From the NCBI RefSeq assembly GCF_001730285.1, contig NZ_MIJZ01000013.1, positions 124,001 to 188,000 of the forward strand: a stretch of 64,000 nt of DNA, in the 5' to 3' direction. The stretch's first letter is position 1; every line of letters starts with the position of its first letter. Below the pieces are notes generated by a model. It did not search any database. It saw nothing but the letters and a program-made list of their open reading frames with translations, and was not told the DNA's origin. Position numbers and translations under genes: made by a program. Below are positions 16,378-26,002 of the stretch, one piece after another. This DNA is from Enterococcus ureasiticus (GTDB lineage Bacteria; Bacillota; Bacilli; Lactobacillales; Enterococcaceae).

Positions 16378-17863
16378 ACTAACTAGAAAACTCATCCTTT
16401 ACTTTTCACTTACGTTGTTACTCTTTTCAGTAGTGATTGGTATTGCATTTAGCACGTTATTCTCCAAACAAACAGTTACTATCCATACTGAAGAAATGAC
16501 TCGACGTGCGACGGTTATCGCAGAAACTTTAAATGATTATTTTACAGAAGAAGAAACAACGAACGATAGCAGTTCTTCTATGCACGGTATGATGGGCTCT
16601 GGCTCCTCTATGAAAATGGGTATGGGTTATTCTTCCTTCCTTAAATTTATGGATCAATTTGCAATGGATGATATTTGGATCGTTGATGAAAATGCTGATA
16701 CAATCACTGTAGGTCATGGTATGCACAGCAAAGAGTACGGTGAATTACCTGATAATGCTCGAGATGTAATCAAGAAAGTTTATACTGGTAAAACTGCCAC
16801 CAGCGATGCATTCAGCAACGTTATTGGGGAACCAACTGTTACGGTAGGTGTACCAATTAAAAATAACAATGGCGCTGTTCTCGCTGTTGTTTTACTTCAT
16901 TCAGCGATTTCCAGTGTTCATAAAGAAGAAAAACAAGGGTTTTTATTACTATTTATCAGTATTTTGATTGCTTGGATCATTGGACTTTTATTATCCATTC
17001 TTTTATCGAAAAAATTTATAGCTCCGATCAACAAAATGAGTCACTTCACTGAAGAACTTGTTATCGAAAATTATGATGAATCACTAAACATCGATACCAA
17101 TGATGAAATAGGCCAGCTGGGAGAAAAGTTAACGATTTTAAAGAACCGTCTTGCTAAAGCAAAGTTCCAGCGGGAAAATCGTGAACAAGCTCAAAAAAAT
17201 TTCCTATCCACGATTTCTCACGAATTACGAACACCCGTAACGGTGATTCGAGGTTCACTGGAATCATTGAATGACGGTTTGATTGATCAGCCAGAAAAAA
17301 TCGAGCAATATTATCAACAACTTTTAGCTGAATCTATTGTTTTAGAACGGTTGATCAATGATTTGCTAGAATTATCCAGACTAGAAAATTCCGAGTTTAC
17401 TATCACAATGGAATCTGTTTCGATCAATGATATTTTATCCGATAGTTTAAGAAGTCTTCGTTTAAAATCATCAGAAAAAGAACAGCAATTACAATTGCAT
17501 ACTTCGGTAGAGCAACCTATTATTGTTAATGGAGATTATGGCAGGATTCGCCAACTTTTTGTTATTTTGATCGAAAATGCGCTTAAATTTTCGCCAAAAA
17601 ATGCTATCATTTCAGTTCAGTCTAAAGTAGAAACAGACAACATGATCATTAGTATTCATAATCCTGGCTCGTACATCTCTCAAGAAGAACAAAAAAAAAT
17701 CTTTCAACGTTTCCATCAGGCTCGTTCAAAAGAACAATTGGATGGCACTGGGTTAGGTTTAGCAATTGCTAAAGAAATTGCGGAACGACATCATTTTGGT
17801 TTAGATGTCAGTAGTGACAAAAAGAGCGGAACAACGTTTTTTGTTAGAATACCACTAAAATAG
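16367..17863 (+). CDS. Membrane sensor histidine kinase with Met-rich outer loop
   Basis: This is a 498-residue kinase. The start at 16367 follows GAGGGG, and an in-frame ATG at 16355 lies before that site. TM1 is about residues 9-32, the outer domain 33-185 and TM2 191-213. HAMP follows, and then the phospho-acceptor His285 in ISHELRTP. The ATPase has an N-box NALKFSPKN and a G-box GTGLGLAIA. The outer domain carries a Met/Gly/Ser stretch (SMHGMMGSG and SSMKMGMG, about 71-88) with six Met and one His, followed later by VGHGMHSK. Met-rich motifs bind Cu(I) or Ag(I) in known transport proteins, so a soft-metal or oxidation signal is possible but unproven. It is co-transcribed with the regulator upstream. 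Confidence 0.92.
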   Translation: MKNKLTRKLILYFSLTLLLFSVVIGIAFSTLFSKQTVTIHTEEMTRRATVIAETLNDYFTEEETTNDSSSSMHGMMGSGSSMKMGMGYSSFLKFMDQFAMDDIWIVDENADTITVGHGMHSKEYGELPDNARDVIKKVYTGKTATSDAFSNVIGEPTVTVGVPIKNNNGAVLAVVLLHSAISSVHKEEKQGFLLLFISILIAWIIGLLLSILLSKKFIAPINKMSHFTEELVIENYDESLNIDTNDEIGQLGEKLTILKNRLAKAKFQRENREQAQKNFLSTISHELRTPVTVIRGSLESLNDGLIDQPEKIEQYYQQLLAESIVLERLINDLLELSRLENSEFTITMESVSINDILSDSLRSLRLKSSEKEQQLQLHTSVEQPIIVNGDYGRIRQLFVILIENALKFSPKNAIISVQSKVETDNMIISIHNPGSYISQEEQKKIFQRFHQARSKEQLDGTGLGLAIAKEIAERHHFGLDVSSDKKSGTTFFVRIPLK

Positions 17864-17865
17864 AA

Positions 17866-17908
17866 AAAGAAGCTGAGACTTAACTATTAAAGTTATATCT
17901 CAGCTTCA
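17866..17908 (-). terminator. Terminator of glmS, part of the dispersed repeat
   Basis: On the minus strand, GAAGCTGAGA pairs perfectly with TCTCAGCTTC across a loop of about 20 bases and is followed by TTTTTCTATTTT. The plus-strand side has no T-run. Confidence 0.8.
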
Positions 17909-17955
17909 AGGAGTTCGAATAAACGGTGGGGGAGCAGAAGCAACCTCTTCTTTAA
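17866..17955 (-). repeat. Dispersed intergenic terminator repeat, short copy
   Basis: Head GAAGAGGTTGCTTCTGCTCC, core ACCGTTTATTCGAACTCC, then the hairpin and TTCTTTTT. It shares head, core and hairpin design with 10850-11060, and head and core with 33095-33160. Confidence 0.65.
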
Positions 17956-17958
17956 TTC

Positions 17959-19770
17959 TTATTCAACCGTAACACTCTTAGCTAAATTACGTGGTTTATC
18001 TACATCATAGCCTCTTTGTAATGTCGCAAAGTAAGCGATCAATTGTGTTGGGATGATACTAACTAAAGGAGTTAGTAATGGATGTACATCAGGTATGATC
18101 AATTGATCCGTCTCTTTAGCTAAAGATGCCAAGGCGATCACAAAATTATGAGCCCCACGACTTTCAACTTCTTTTAAATTCCCACGTGTATGTGCCGCAG
18201 TTTTTTGATCTGTAATTATACCGAAAACAGGTGTCCCATCTTCAATCAATGCTATTGTGCCATGTTTTAACTCTCCAGCCGCGAAACCTTCAGCTTGAAT
18301 ATATGAAATTTCTTTTAATTTCAATGACGCTTCCATCGATACATAGTAATCCACACCACGCCCGATATAAAAAGCATTTCTCGTTGTTGATAAATAGTCT
18401 TCTACTAGCTGACTGATAACCATTTTTTCATCAATGATCGTTTCCATAACTGCTGCAATTACACTTAACTCATGAGCGATATCAAATTCTAAAGATGACT
18501 GATTGCCTTTTTTATCGCCCACAGCTTTGGCAAGAACTGCTAAAACAGCGATTTGCGCAGTATAAGCTTTTGTTGAAGCCACGGCAATTTCTGGTCCAGC
18601 ATGAAGTAGTAATGTATAGTCGGCTTCTCTGGATAAAGTAGAGCCGGCAACATTCGTTAGTGTCAGTGATGGCAAACCAAGTTCATTTGTCTGCACCAAT
18701 ACTTGACGGCTATCAGCTGTTTCTCCACTTTGACTTAAGAAAATGAAAAATGGTTTTTCTGATAATAACGGCATATTATAACCAAATTCGCTTGAAAGAT
18801 GAACTTCAACTGGTATCTTCGTCATTTTTTCAAGAATCGCTTTGCCAACCCAGCCAGCATTATAACTAGTTCCGCAAGCGACGACATAGATACGATCACT
18901 GCCAGTTATTTTTCCGATGATTTTGTCATCGATCACAGCATCGCCTACTGTATTCGTATATTCCTGAATAATTCGACGCATAACGGTTGGTTGGTCATCG
19001 ATTTCTTTTAGCATATAATACGGATATGTCCCTTTTTCGATGTCACTTAAATCTAATTGCGCTTCATATGACTCACGATAAACTAGATTGCCTTTTTCAT
19101 CTTCGATTTCTATCTTATCTGCTTTTACAATAACCATTTCACCGTCAGCGATTTCAACAAAATGATTTGTTTCAGCAAGCATTGCCATCGCGTCACTGCA
19201 GATTACATTAAAAGTGTCTCCTAACCCAATCAGTAATGGACTTTTATTTTTAGCAACATAAATAGTATCTGGATCATTTTTATCAATCAAAGCGAAAGCA
19301 TACGAACCTTTGATCACTGTCAATGCTTTTTTGAAGGCTTCTTTTGTTGCCATTCCAGCTTCTGCAAAACACTCGATCAAATGAACCACGATTTCTGTAT
19401 CAGTTTCACCTTCTAGTTGCTTATTTTGAAGAAATTCCTGTTTTATTTCTTCAAAATTTTCGATCACACCATTGTGAACTAAAATAAACTGTTGGTTACT
19501 CGATGTATGAGGATGGGCATTTCTTTCACTTGGTTTTCCATGGGTTGCCCAACGTGTATGACCAATTCCAACTGTACCTTGAACTTCTGAGCTAATTTTA
19601 CTCTGTAAATCAGCAATTCTTCCTAGTGATTTTACTAAATGATCTTCCTTATTTTTCCCTGTTACGAAAATGCCAGCTGAATCATATCCTCTATATTCCA
19701 GTTTTTCTAATCCTTGGACTAAAATATCTGTTGCATTCTCTTTTCCAATAATTCCTACTATTCCACACAT
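17959..19770 (-). CDS. glmS: Glutamine--fructose-6-phosphate aminotransferase
   Basis: This 603-residue GlmS makes glucosamine-6-phosphate from fructose-6-phosphate and glutamine, the first committed step to UDP-GlcNAc. Cys2, in MCGIVG, is the glutaminase nucleophile after Met removal. The N-terminal Ntn domain has [10 protein letters not shown] and the HNGVIENF segment. Two SIS domains follow, with SQSGETADS and ASTKAYTAQ, and the C-terminus ends [11 protein letters not shown], as in all GlmS. Expression is set by a glmS ribozyme in the leader and a sigma-A promoter 345 bases upstream. GlmM, the next enzyme, lies 5 kb away in another unit. Confidence 0.98.
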   Translation of the reverse strand: MCGIVGIIGKENATDILVQGLEKLEYRGYDSAGIFVTGKNKEDHLVKSLGRIADLQSKISSEVQGTVGIGHTRWATHGKPSERNAHPHTSSNQQFILVHNGVIENFEEIKQEFLQNKQLEGETDTEIVVHLIECFAEAGMATKEAFKKALTVIKGSYAFALIDKNDPDTIYVAKNKSPLLIGLGDTFNVICSDAMAMLAETNHFVEIADGEMVIVKADKIEIEDEKGNLVYRESYEAQLDLSDIEKGTYPYYMLKEIDDQPTVMRRIIQEYTNTVGDAVIDDKIIGKITGSDRIYVVACGTSYNAGWVGKAILEKMTKIPVEVHLSSEFGYNMPLLSEKPFFIFLSQSGETADSRQVLVQTNELGLPSLTLTNVAGSTLSREADYTLLLHAGPEIAVASTKAYTAQIAVLAVLAKAVGDKKGNQSSLEFDIAHELSVIAAVMETIIDEKMVISQLVEDYLSTTRNAFYIGRGVDYYVSMEASLKLKEISYIQAEGFAAGELKHGTIALIEDGTPVFGIITDQKTAAHTRGNLKEVESRGAHNFVIALASLAKETDQLIIPDVHPLLTPLVSIIPTQLIAYFATLQRGYDVDKPRNLAKSVTVE

Positions 19771-19889
19771 ACTATTCTTTTCCTACTTTCTCAATTGTCT
19801 TAGGTCTTTGTTCGAGAAAAAAGAAGTTGAGCAATAAAAAATGAACCTCCAGCTATTTTTGTAAAAAAGACTGCGTATTTTTTATTATC

Positions 19890-20068
19890 AGTACATTCTA
19901 TTTTCTTGATTCTTCATCATAGGTTTCTATTCTGCGTAGTTGGATTTTTGTTATAATTTTACAATTATTTTTTCTTTCCAGCTTGTAGAGTGCAGTCCCT
20001 AGAGCTATCCGCCGAATCTTTCGATAAGCTCTTTCCTCGTCACCTGAACACTCAGGCCTGGCGCTATC
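19890..20068 (-). promoter_or_regulatory. glmS ribozyme (self-cleaving riboswitch)
   Basis: On the minus strand the core starts at the cleavage site A/GCGCC (20060-20065). It continues with CAGGCCTGAG, GTGACGAGG, TTATCGAAAGATTCGGCGGA and TAGCTCTAGGGACTGCA, which match the order of conserved elements in the Bacillus subtilis glmS ribozyme. Glucosamine-6-phosphate acts as cofactor for self-cleavage, and the cut glmS mRNA is degraded. The 3' boundary is approximate. Confidence 0.93.
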
Positions 20069-20121
20069 CTTTATTGGTCTAACTATCCTCCTTTTTGAAA
20101 TATCAAACAGAAACTGCATTA

Positions 20122-20151
20122 ATAATACAATACACCAAATATATATGTCAA
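20122..20151 (-). promoter_or_regulatory. Promoter of glmS
   Basis: TTGACA (20146-20151), an 18-base spacer and TATTAT (20122-20127), placing the start about 50 bases before the ribozyme cleavage site. Confidence 0.85.
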
Positions 20152-20195
20152 CACTTTTATACAAAAACTAAATTGGTCTAGTCATAAAAAAAGAC

Positions 20196-20231
20196 AATAA
20201 AAAAGCTTACTAAAAGTTTTAGCAAGCTTAA
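20196..20231 (-). terminator. Terminator of the ECF transporter operon
   Basis: On the minus strand, TAAGCTTGCTAAAAC pairs with TTTTAGTAAGCTT and is followed by a T-rich tract. Confidence 0.85.
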
Positions 20232-20237
20232 AATGTA

Positions 20238-21071
20238 TTAATTAAACGGATTATAAAATCTGCCACCATTGACTTTAAATAAAGCAAAACTCAAAATAGT
20301 CAATAAAATTGCCAATCCAATAACAAGAAAATCAAAGCGATGAAATGGCTGCTGAGCGTACCAAGTTCTTTTCTTTTTTTCCCCGAAGCGACGTAGCTCC
20401 ATCGCAGTACTGATTATTTCAATTCGATCTAAGCTAGAAAGGATCAAAGGAAAAACAATTTGGGCTGTTCCTTTCAATCTTTGTGTCAGTTTCCCCTTCT
20501 TAGACATTTCAAACCCACGTGCTTGCTGTGCTAAAGAGATATTGACAAAATCTTCTTGAATATCTGGAATATAACGAATCGCCAAAGCTACGGCATAACT
20601 GATTTTATAGCTAACACCGATCCGATTTAAACTAGACGCAAACTCACTTGGATTCGTCGTCAACAGAAAAATCAGCACTAACGGAATCGTGCAAAAATAT
20701 TTTAAAACTAAATTGAATTCATAAAATAATTGCTCTTGTGTTACTGTAAAACGACCTATTCCTTCCCAAATAACCGTTCTAGACTGGTATAATTCCACAC
20801 CATATTCTGGGGCAAATAGATAAACCGCGATAATATTCAGCAATGAAAACACAAAAATAAATTTTACAACAAATGAAATCTGGTGCCACTTAATATTCGA
20901 TAGCTTAAATAAAACCAGCGAAAATACTGTCATACCAATCAAAAAACGGGTATCATACGTTGTCATACACGCAACAGATAACAGTATCAAAAAAATTAAT
21001 TTAGCTGTTCCATTCAATTTATGAATCACTGTATTATCAGGAATATAACCTAACATTTGATGTTCATTCAT
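20238..21071 (-). CDS. ECF transporter T component (EcfT-like)
   Basis: This is a 277-residue membrane protein with about six membrane segments. Its coupling helices carry AQQARGFE (about 182-189) and AMELRRFGE (about 223-231), the two Arg motifs through which T components hold the ATPases. It overlaps the fused ATPase gene by 4 bases and is last in the operon: SAM hydrolase, S component, A-A, T. It transmits ATP-driven motion to the S component. Because a dedicated S gene sits in the operon, this is likely a group I ECF module. Confidence 0.9.
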   Translation of the reverse strand: MNEHQMLGYIPDNTVIHKLNGTAKLIFLILLSVACMTTYDTRFLIGMTVFSLVLFKLSNIKWHQISFVVKFIFVFSLLNIIAVYLFAPEYGVELYQSRTVIWEGIGRFTVTQEQLFYEFNLVLKYFCTIPLVLIFLLTTNPSEFASSLNRIGVSYKISYAVALAIRYIPDIQEDFVNISLAQQARGFEMSKKGKLTQRLKGTAQIVFPLILSSLDRIEIISTAMELRRFGEKKKRTWYAQQPFHRFDFLVIGLAILLTILSFALFKVNGGRFYNPFN

Positions 21072-22777
21072 TTCAAACGCACCTCCTGATCATAGGTCAT
21101 GAAGTTCTCTGTAAATAAAAATGGCTCGTCCATTCCTAAATGTTGTGCAAAAGTAAATAAGCTTGTCTCTTTCAAAGACGCTCGTTCCACTAATTGAGAA
21201 TCAGTCAAAACGTTAACTGGTGTTGTATCCGCGATGATTTTTCCATCATACAAAACGATTGCTCGATCTGTATATTCCAACATAAGATGCATGTCATGAG
21301 TGATCATTGCGATCGTTACACCCAATTCATTTAGTTTTTCTAAAAATGTCATCATTTCAGTATAATGCTTAAAATCCTGACCTGCTGTTGGTTCATCTAA
21401 AATAATCATTTCAGGTTCCAGAACTAAAATTGCCGCAATCGTGACTCTTTTCTTTTGACCAAAACTAAGCGCCGAAATTGGCCAATGGCGAAATGAATGT
21501 AGGCCGCAGATTTTCAAAACATGTTCAACACGTTCATTAATTTCTGCTTCTGGCATCCCTTTCAAGATCAAACCTAAGGAAACCTCTTCAACTATCATTT
21601 TTTTTGAAATCATTTGATTCGGGTTTTGCATAACAAAACCAATCTTATCTGCTCGTTCTTTAATAGAAAATTGAGTAAAGTCTTGTCCTAACCAACTCAT
21701 TTTACCTGATTGCGGCGTCACAAATCCACATATAGCTTTACTTAAAGTAGATTTACCAGCACCATTTTTCCCAACAATGCTCAGCATCTCTCCACGATTG
21801 AATGTAACGGAAACATCGTTTAAAACAGATCGATCATTTCGGTTATATTGGTAAGTAATATTTTCAAGTTTCAATAAAGGCTGCAGTGGTTCTTGCTCTG
21901 ACGTTTGGGATTGTTTTTTCATCCATTTTTCCATTTGTTCCTTCAAGTTAGGTGCTTGGACCTTTTCAATATCATCTAAATACTCAACTGTTTCTAAATC
22001 CACGCCAGCATACTTCATCGCTGTGATATAAAGAGGTTCTCGAATGCCTTGCTCTGTTAATATATTCGTTTTTAGTAGATCATTTGTAGGTAAATCTGCA
22101 ACAACTCTTCCATCATTAAAAACGATCACACGATCAACTGAACGATATAAAACATCCTCTAAGCGATGCTCAATAATCAAAATAGTTGTTTTTGTCTTTT
22201 GATGGATTTCTTCAATCAAAGCGATTGTTTCTTTGCCAGCTTTGGGGTCAAGATTAGCTAGCGGCTCATCAAATAATAAGATGGGTGCTTCATCAATCAA
22301 CACACCAGCCATCGATACTCGCTGCTTTTGGCCGCCAGACAGATCTTGTGGTCGATGTTGTAAAAAATCATTCAATCCAACGATTTTAGTCCAATTATCG
22401 ACCTCTTTTTTCATCTTATTTTGCGGTACTTCGTCATTTTCTAAAGCAAATGCAACATCTTCTCCCACTGTTAACCCGATAAATTGACCATCTGTATCTT
22501 GTAAAACCGTTCCAACATCAAAAGATAAATCAAACAGGCTGGTCTTTGTTAATTCTTTGTCGCCGATCATTACATTTCCAGTTATTTCCCCTTCATAACT
22601 ATACGGAATCAATCCATTGATACACTGGGCAAAGGTTGACTTACCACTGCCACTTGGTCCTACGATCAAGACTTTTTCTCCTTCATAAATCGTTAAATCA
22701 ATATTATGTAATGTAGGTTCAGCCTGACTATGATATTGAAATGTAAAATTGTCAAAAGTTATCAGTGGTTTTTTCAT
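21068..22777 (-). CDS. ECF transporter fused double ATPase (A-A')
   Basis: This is a 569-residue protein with two complete ABC ATPases in tandem. First: Walker A GPSGSGKST (40-48), LSGGQ (146-150), ILLFDE (166-171). Second: Walker A GKNGAGKST (336-344), signature LSFGQ (437-441), IILDE (458-462). A charged linker of about 50 residues joins them. This YkoD-type fusion drives cobalt/thiamine/other vitamin ECF importers. The second signature, LSFGQ, departs from the standard LSGGQ. A hairpin terminator stands between this gene and the S component gene. Confidence 0.92.
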   Translation of the reverse strand: MKKPLITFDNFTFQYHSQAEPTLHNIDLTIYEGEKVLIVGPSGSGKSTFAQCINGLIPYSYEGEITGNVMIGDKELTKTSLFDLSFDVGTVLQDTDGQFIGLTVGEDVAFALENDEVPQNKMKKEVDNWTKIVGLNDFLQHRPQDLSGGQKQRVSMAGVLIDEAPILLFDEPLANLDPKAGKETIALIEEIHQKTKTTILIIEHRLEDVLYRSVDRVIVFNDGRVVADLPTNDLLKTNILTEQGIREPLYITAMKYAGVDLETVEYLDDIEKVQAPNLKEQMEKWMKKQSQTSEQEPLQPLLKLENITYQYNRNDRSVLNDVSVTFNRGEMLSIVGKNGAGKSTLSKAICGFVTPQSGKMSWLGQDFTQFSIKERADKIGFVMQNPNQMISKKMIVEEVSLGLILKGMPEAEINERVEHVLKICGLHSFRHWPISALSFGQKKRVTIAAILVLEPEMIILDEPTAGQDFKHYTEMMTFLEKLNELGVTIAMITHDMHLMLEYTDRAIVLYDGKIIADTTPVNVLTDSQLVERASLKETSLFTFAQHLGMDEPFLFTENFMTYDQEVRLK

Positions 22778-22800
22778 CGATGACGCTCCCTCATTCTATG

Positions 22801-22860
22801 TAAAAAAGGACAAGAAAAGGCTGTTAAGCTTTGAAATCAAGCTTGCTTTTTCTCGCCCTT
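22801..22860 (-). terminator. Intra-operon terminator between S and A-A' genes
   Basis: On the minus strand, GGGCGAGAAAAAGC and GCCTTTTCTTGTCC form an imperfect stem with an AAGCTT inner arm, followed by TTTTTT. Confidence 0.7.
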
Positions 22861-22909
22861 AATTTTATTTCAGAAACTATATTTGTGCTAATTTCATTTT
22901 ACTACATAA

Positions 22910-23461
22910 TCAGTCTTTTGTTAAACTACCTTTTTTAGTTCGCGTTGCGGCATAAGCTGCCATCAATAACGTACCAATGATGCCGACTGCAATAATATTT
23001 AATACAACAGCGATCACACCTTGTGTATAGACTTTACTAGCGGGTTCGCTATAAATCAATACGTCTAATGTCGGTGCAATCAAACCCCAAACTACGGCAT
23101 TTCCAATTACTTGATAAATATTAAAATAAATAATGTCTTTTTTATTGAATTCGCCATGTTGAAGATCGATCTTTCTCCCCGCTAAACCATAGACAACTCC
23201 TATAATACCAGAACAAATGATCCAACTCCACCATGCGCTGCCATACGTTGTAAAGTCTTTTAGAGTATGACCAATCAAACCGATTAAGCCACCTGCAACA
23301 GGTCCAAAAATAACAGAAATCAATGCTAAAAATGGATACGCCGTTTCTAAATTTGTGTTAGGAAATCCTGTTGGAATTACTACAAAACGACCTAAAATAA
23401 CAAATACCGCTGACCCAATACCAATTGCTACAATTGTTTTTACTGAAAAATCTTTTTTCAT
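22910..23461 (-). CDS. ECF transporter S component, UPF0397 family
   Basis: This is a 183-residue membrane protein with about five hydrophobic segments and the stretch [19 protein letters not shown] followed by [18 protein letters not shown], which is characteristic of the UPF0397 family. The start is ATG 23461, seven bases after AGGAG. A TTG-initiated longer form is unlikely. S components capture the substrate, usually a vitamin or a similar small molecule, in the membrane. It lies 10 bases after the SAM hydroxide adenosyltransferase gene, hinting at a substrate linked to SAM, adenosine or methionine salvage. That link is inference. Confidence 0.88.
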   Translation of the reverse strand: MKKDFSVKTIVAIGIGSAVFVILGRFVVIPTGFPNTNLETAYPFLALISVIFGPVAGGLIGLIGHTLKDFTTYGSAWWSWIICSGIIGVVYGLAGRKIDLQHGEFNKKDIIYFNIYQVIGNAVVWGLIAPTLDVLIYSEPASKVYTQGVIAVVLNIIAVGIIGTLLMAAYAATRTKKGSLTKD

Positions 23462-23471
23462 ATCCCCACTC

Positions 23472-24329
23472 CTATTCAAAAATGATCTTCGGTGCTTTTC
23501 TTAATTGGATCGTCCAATCTGTTCCTGTACCAATATGATACAGTTTAGAAAATGAGTCTTGATTGACTGCTACACCAATATTTACCAATGAATTTACATA
23601 AACTAAGGGTTCACCAACATTCACATCTGCAAAAGATTTAGCAAATTTCATAATATTTTGGTAGACTTTTTTCCCTTTATGATAAATCGTTACCTGTAGC
23701 TGATCATCATGTACAATTTTTTCTTCCTTCATAAATGCCAACGGAATATTTGTCCACAGAGAACCAAATCGAATATCTAAAACATCAATACTACCTTCCA
23801 AAATATGTTCATCACGCTTCGCTTCAATCAATGGCAATAGTTCGATTGAATCAATACCAACAATACTTCCTAGTTCTTCAAACGAAATTTCACCACTAGC
23901 CAAACGTGCTCCATTATAAGCATAAATATCCCTGCCATGAAATGTGTGACTTTCTTCTGAATGAGGCAAACGGCTTGTTACTTCGTCAATCGAACGAATC
24001 TCTTCAATTCCTTGATAATGGGAAATGTGCGTTAAAGATCCATTGTCCGGTGTAATAATATAATGTCCGGACTTTGTCTTCGCTACGATACTTCGTCTGG
24101 TACTCCCCACACCTGGATCGACAACAGAAACAAAAACTGTTCCTTTGGGCCAGTATTTTACTGTTTGATATAGACGATATGATGCCGCCCAAATATCATA
24201 CGGAGGAATTTCATGGGTCAAATCGCCAATGATGATTTCATCACTTACCATATGGGCGACACCATACATCGCACTCACTGCTCCGTCGCCAAGGCCAAAA
24301 TCTGTTTGTAAAACTAAATAGCTTCCCAT
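23472..24329 (-). CDS. SAM hydroxide adenosyltransferase (DUF62 family)
   Basis: This is a 285-residue protein starting [17 protein letters not shown] and followed by [12 protein letters not shown] and [12 protein letters not shown], with TPDNGSLT and [17 protein letters not shown]. These are the hallmarks of the DUF62/fluorinase-like superfamily. Characterised non-halogenating members split S-adenosylmethionine with water to adenosine and methionine. It is the first gene of the ECF transporter operon, with its own sigma-A promoter and a CodY-like palindrome in the leader. The role beside an importer is unknown. Confidence 0.92.
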   Translation of the reverse strand: MGSYLVLQTDFGLGDGAVSAMYGVAHMVSDEIIIGDLTHEIPPYDIWAASYRLYQTVKYWPKGTVFVSVVDPGVGSTRRSIVAKTKSGHYIITPDNGSLTHISHYQGIEEIRSIDEVTSRLPHSEESHTFHGRDIYAYNGARLASGEISFEELGSIVGIDSIELLPLIEAKRDEHILEGSIDVLDIRFGSLWTNIPLAFMKEEKIVHDDQLQVTIYHKGKKVYQNIMKFAKSFADVNVGEPLVYVNSLVNIGVAVNQDSFSKLYHIGTGTDWTIQLRKAPKIIFE

Positions 24330-24361
24330 CTGATTACTCCTCTCTAACTATTTCCATACAT

Positions 24362-24380
24362 TATTTTTTCAGAAAAAATA
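24362..24380 (-). promoter_or_regulatory. CodY-like palindrome in the leader of the SAM hydrolase operon
   Basis: The perfect palindrome TATTTTTTC-A-GAAAAAATA has the core TTTTCAGAAAA of the CodY box AATTTTCWGAAAATT, with four mismatches at the ends. It lies between promoter and start codon. A simple hairpin role is also possible. Confidence 0.4.
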
Positions 24381-24417
24381 GGTTGAATATCGATTATTTC
24401 CCTATCAATTCTCAAAC

Positions 24418-24446
24418 ATAGTACCTTTTTCTGTTTATTCTGTCAA
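24418..24446 (-). promoter_or_regulatory. Promoter of the SAM hydrolase-ECF operon
   Basis: TTGACA (24441-24446), a 17-base spacer and TACTAT (24418-24423). Confidence 0.85.
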
Positions 24447-24503
24447 TAATAATATCGAACAATCATCAAGAAATAGCAATGAATATTCGTCCTTTATAAA
24501 ATC

Positions 24504-24546
24504 AGAAAAATAACCTGCCACATGTTCTCATGCATACAGGTTATTC
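24504..24546 (-). terminator. Terminator of the cdaA-cdaR-glmM operon
   Basis: AATAACCTG and CAGGTTATT form the outer stem, and TTTTTCTG follows on the minus strand. Confidence 0.85.
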
Positions 24547-24558
24547 TATACATTTTTA

Positions 24559-25914
24559 CTAACCTATGCCGATCTCAGCTTTCACGACATCTGCGATTCT
24601 ATCTACGTAATAATCAACTTTTTCTTGCGTTGGTGCCTCAGCCATCACACGTAATAAAGGCTCTGTCCCAGAAGGACGAACTAAAATGCGCCCATCGCCA
24701 TTCATTTCTGCCTCCATTAATTCAACAACTTCTTTGATTGCAGGAACGTCCATCGCACCGTGTTTGTCAGTTACGCGAATATTCACTAATTTTTGTGGAT
24801 AAACAGTCAACTCGGAAGCTAATACAGACAATTTTTTCCCTGTTTGTTTCATTACATTCAATAACTGAATACCTGAAAGCATTCCGTCACCTGTTGTATT
24901 GTAATCCAAGAAAATCATATGTCCTGATTGTTCTCCGCCAAAATTGTAATCATTTTTACGCATTTCTTCAACGACATAACGGTCACCAACTTGCGTGATC
25001 ACATCTTTCATTCCAGCCGCTTCTACCGCTTTTCTGAAACCTAAATTACTCATGACAGTTGTAACGATCGTATCTTTTTTCAAACGGTTCTTTTCAGCAA
25101 GATATTTTGCGCAGATAAACATGATCTTATCTCCATCAACAATATTCCCTAATTCATCGACCGCAATAATTCGATCGCCATCACCATCAAAAGCCAGACC
25201 CACATCAGCACCTTTTTCAACGACCATTTCAGCTAATTTCTCAGGATGAGTAGAGCCTACTCCGTCATTGATATTCAATCCATTTGGGCTTGTGCCCATT
25301 GTGTAAAAATCTGTTTCTAAATCTGCAAACAAACGATTTACAGAAGTTGCTGTTGCGCCATTTGCAGCATCGATACAAACCGTTAACCCAGATAAATCAC
25401 CAGGAATTGTTTGTACTAAGAATTGAGAATATTTTAATAATCCTTCTGGAAATTCATCTAGCGTACCTAGACCTTCGGCTGAAGGTCTAGGTAAATTGTC
25501 GTCTTCTGTATCTAATAATGCTTCAATTTCAAGTTCTTGATCATCCACTAATTTAAATCCATCTGAACCAAAAAACTTGATGCCATTATCTTCTGCAGGA
25601 TTGTGTGATGCTGAAATCATGACACCAGCTGATGCTTTTTGCAATCTTGTTAAGTAAGCAACTCCTGGCGTTGAAATAACACCTAGCTGAAATACTTCGA
25701 TCCCAACAGACAAAAGACCTGAAATCAAAGCTTGCTCTAGTAATTGACCTGAAATACGTGTATCACGACCAACTAATACTCTTGGACGGCGTGTAGAATC
25801 TTCATGCTGACTTAATACATATCCACCAAAGCGGCCTAATTTAAATGCTAATTCTGGCGTTAGTTCCTTATTTGCAATTCCTCTAACACCATCTGTTCCA
25901 AAATATTTACCCAT
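24559..25914 (-). CDS. glmM: Phosphoglucosamine mutase
   Basis: This is a 451-residue alpha-D-phosphohexomutase. The catalytic phosphoserine is Ser103 in [11 protein letters not shown]. The metal loop is [10 protein letters not shown], the sugar-binding loop is GGEQSGHMI and the C-terminal phosphate loop is [12 protein letters not shown]. The start reads [15 protein letters not shown], as in nearly all GlmM. It turns glucosamine-6-phosphate (made by GlmS) into glucosamine-1-phosphate for UDP-GlcNAc. It follows cdaR by 88 bases. In related bacteria CdaA binds GlmM, which inhibits c-di-AMP synthesis. Confidence 0.98.
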   Translation of the reverse strand: MGKYFGTDGVRGIANKELTPELAFKLGRFGGYVLSQHEDSTRRPRVLVGRDTRISGQLLEQALISGLLSVGIEVFQLGVISTPGVAYLTRLQKASAGVMISASHNPAEDNGIKFFGSDGFKLVDDQELEIEALLDTEDDNLPRPSAEGLGTLDEFPEGLLKYSQFLVQTIPGDLSGLTVCIDAANGATATSVNRLFADLETDFYTMGTSPNGLNINDGVGSTHPEKLAEMVVEKGADVGLAFDGDGDRIIAVDELGNIVDGDKIMFICAKYLAEKNRLKKDTIVTTVMSNLGFRKAVEAAGMKDVITQVGDRYVVEEMRKNDYNFGGEQSGHMIFLDYNTTGDGMLSGIQLLNVMKQTGKKLSVLASELTVYPQKLVNIRVTDKHGAMDVPAIKEVVELMEAEMNGDGRILVRPSGTEPLLRVMAEAPTQEKVDYYVDRIADVVKAEIGIG

Positions 25915-26002
25915 TATAACTCTCCTTCTACTTACTAAGATAGCCTCAATTATTTTTGTGAGTTATACCCAGTAAAATAATTGATTTCCTTAGTCAATCA
26001 AC

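Noticed and set aside
19898-20164. 88-residue minus-strand ORF before glmS
   Set aside because: It lies inside the glmS ribozyme and its promoter. The RNA structure explains the sequence, and the protein is basic and unlike any family.
24330-24446. SAM riboswitch (S-box or SMK) in the SAM hydrolase leader
   Set aside because: No conserved SAM-binding core or terminator was found; only a short palindrome and weak pairing.
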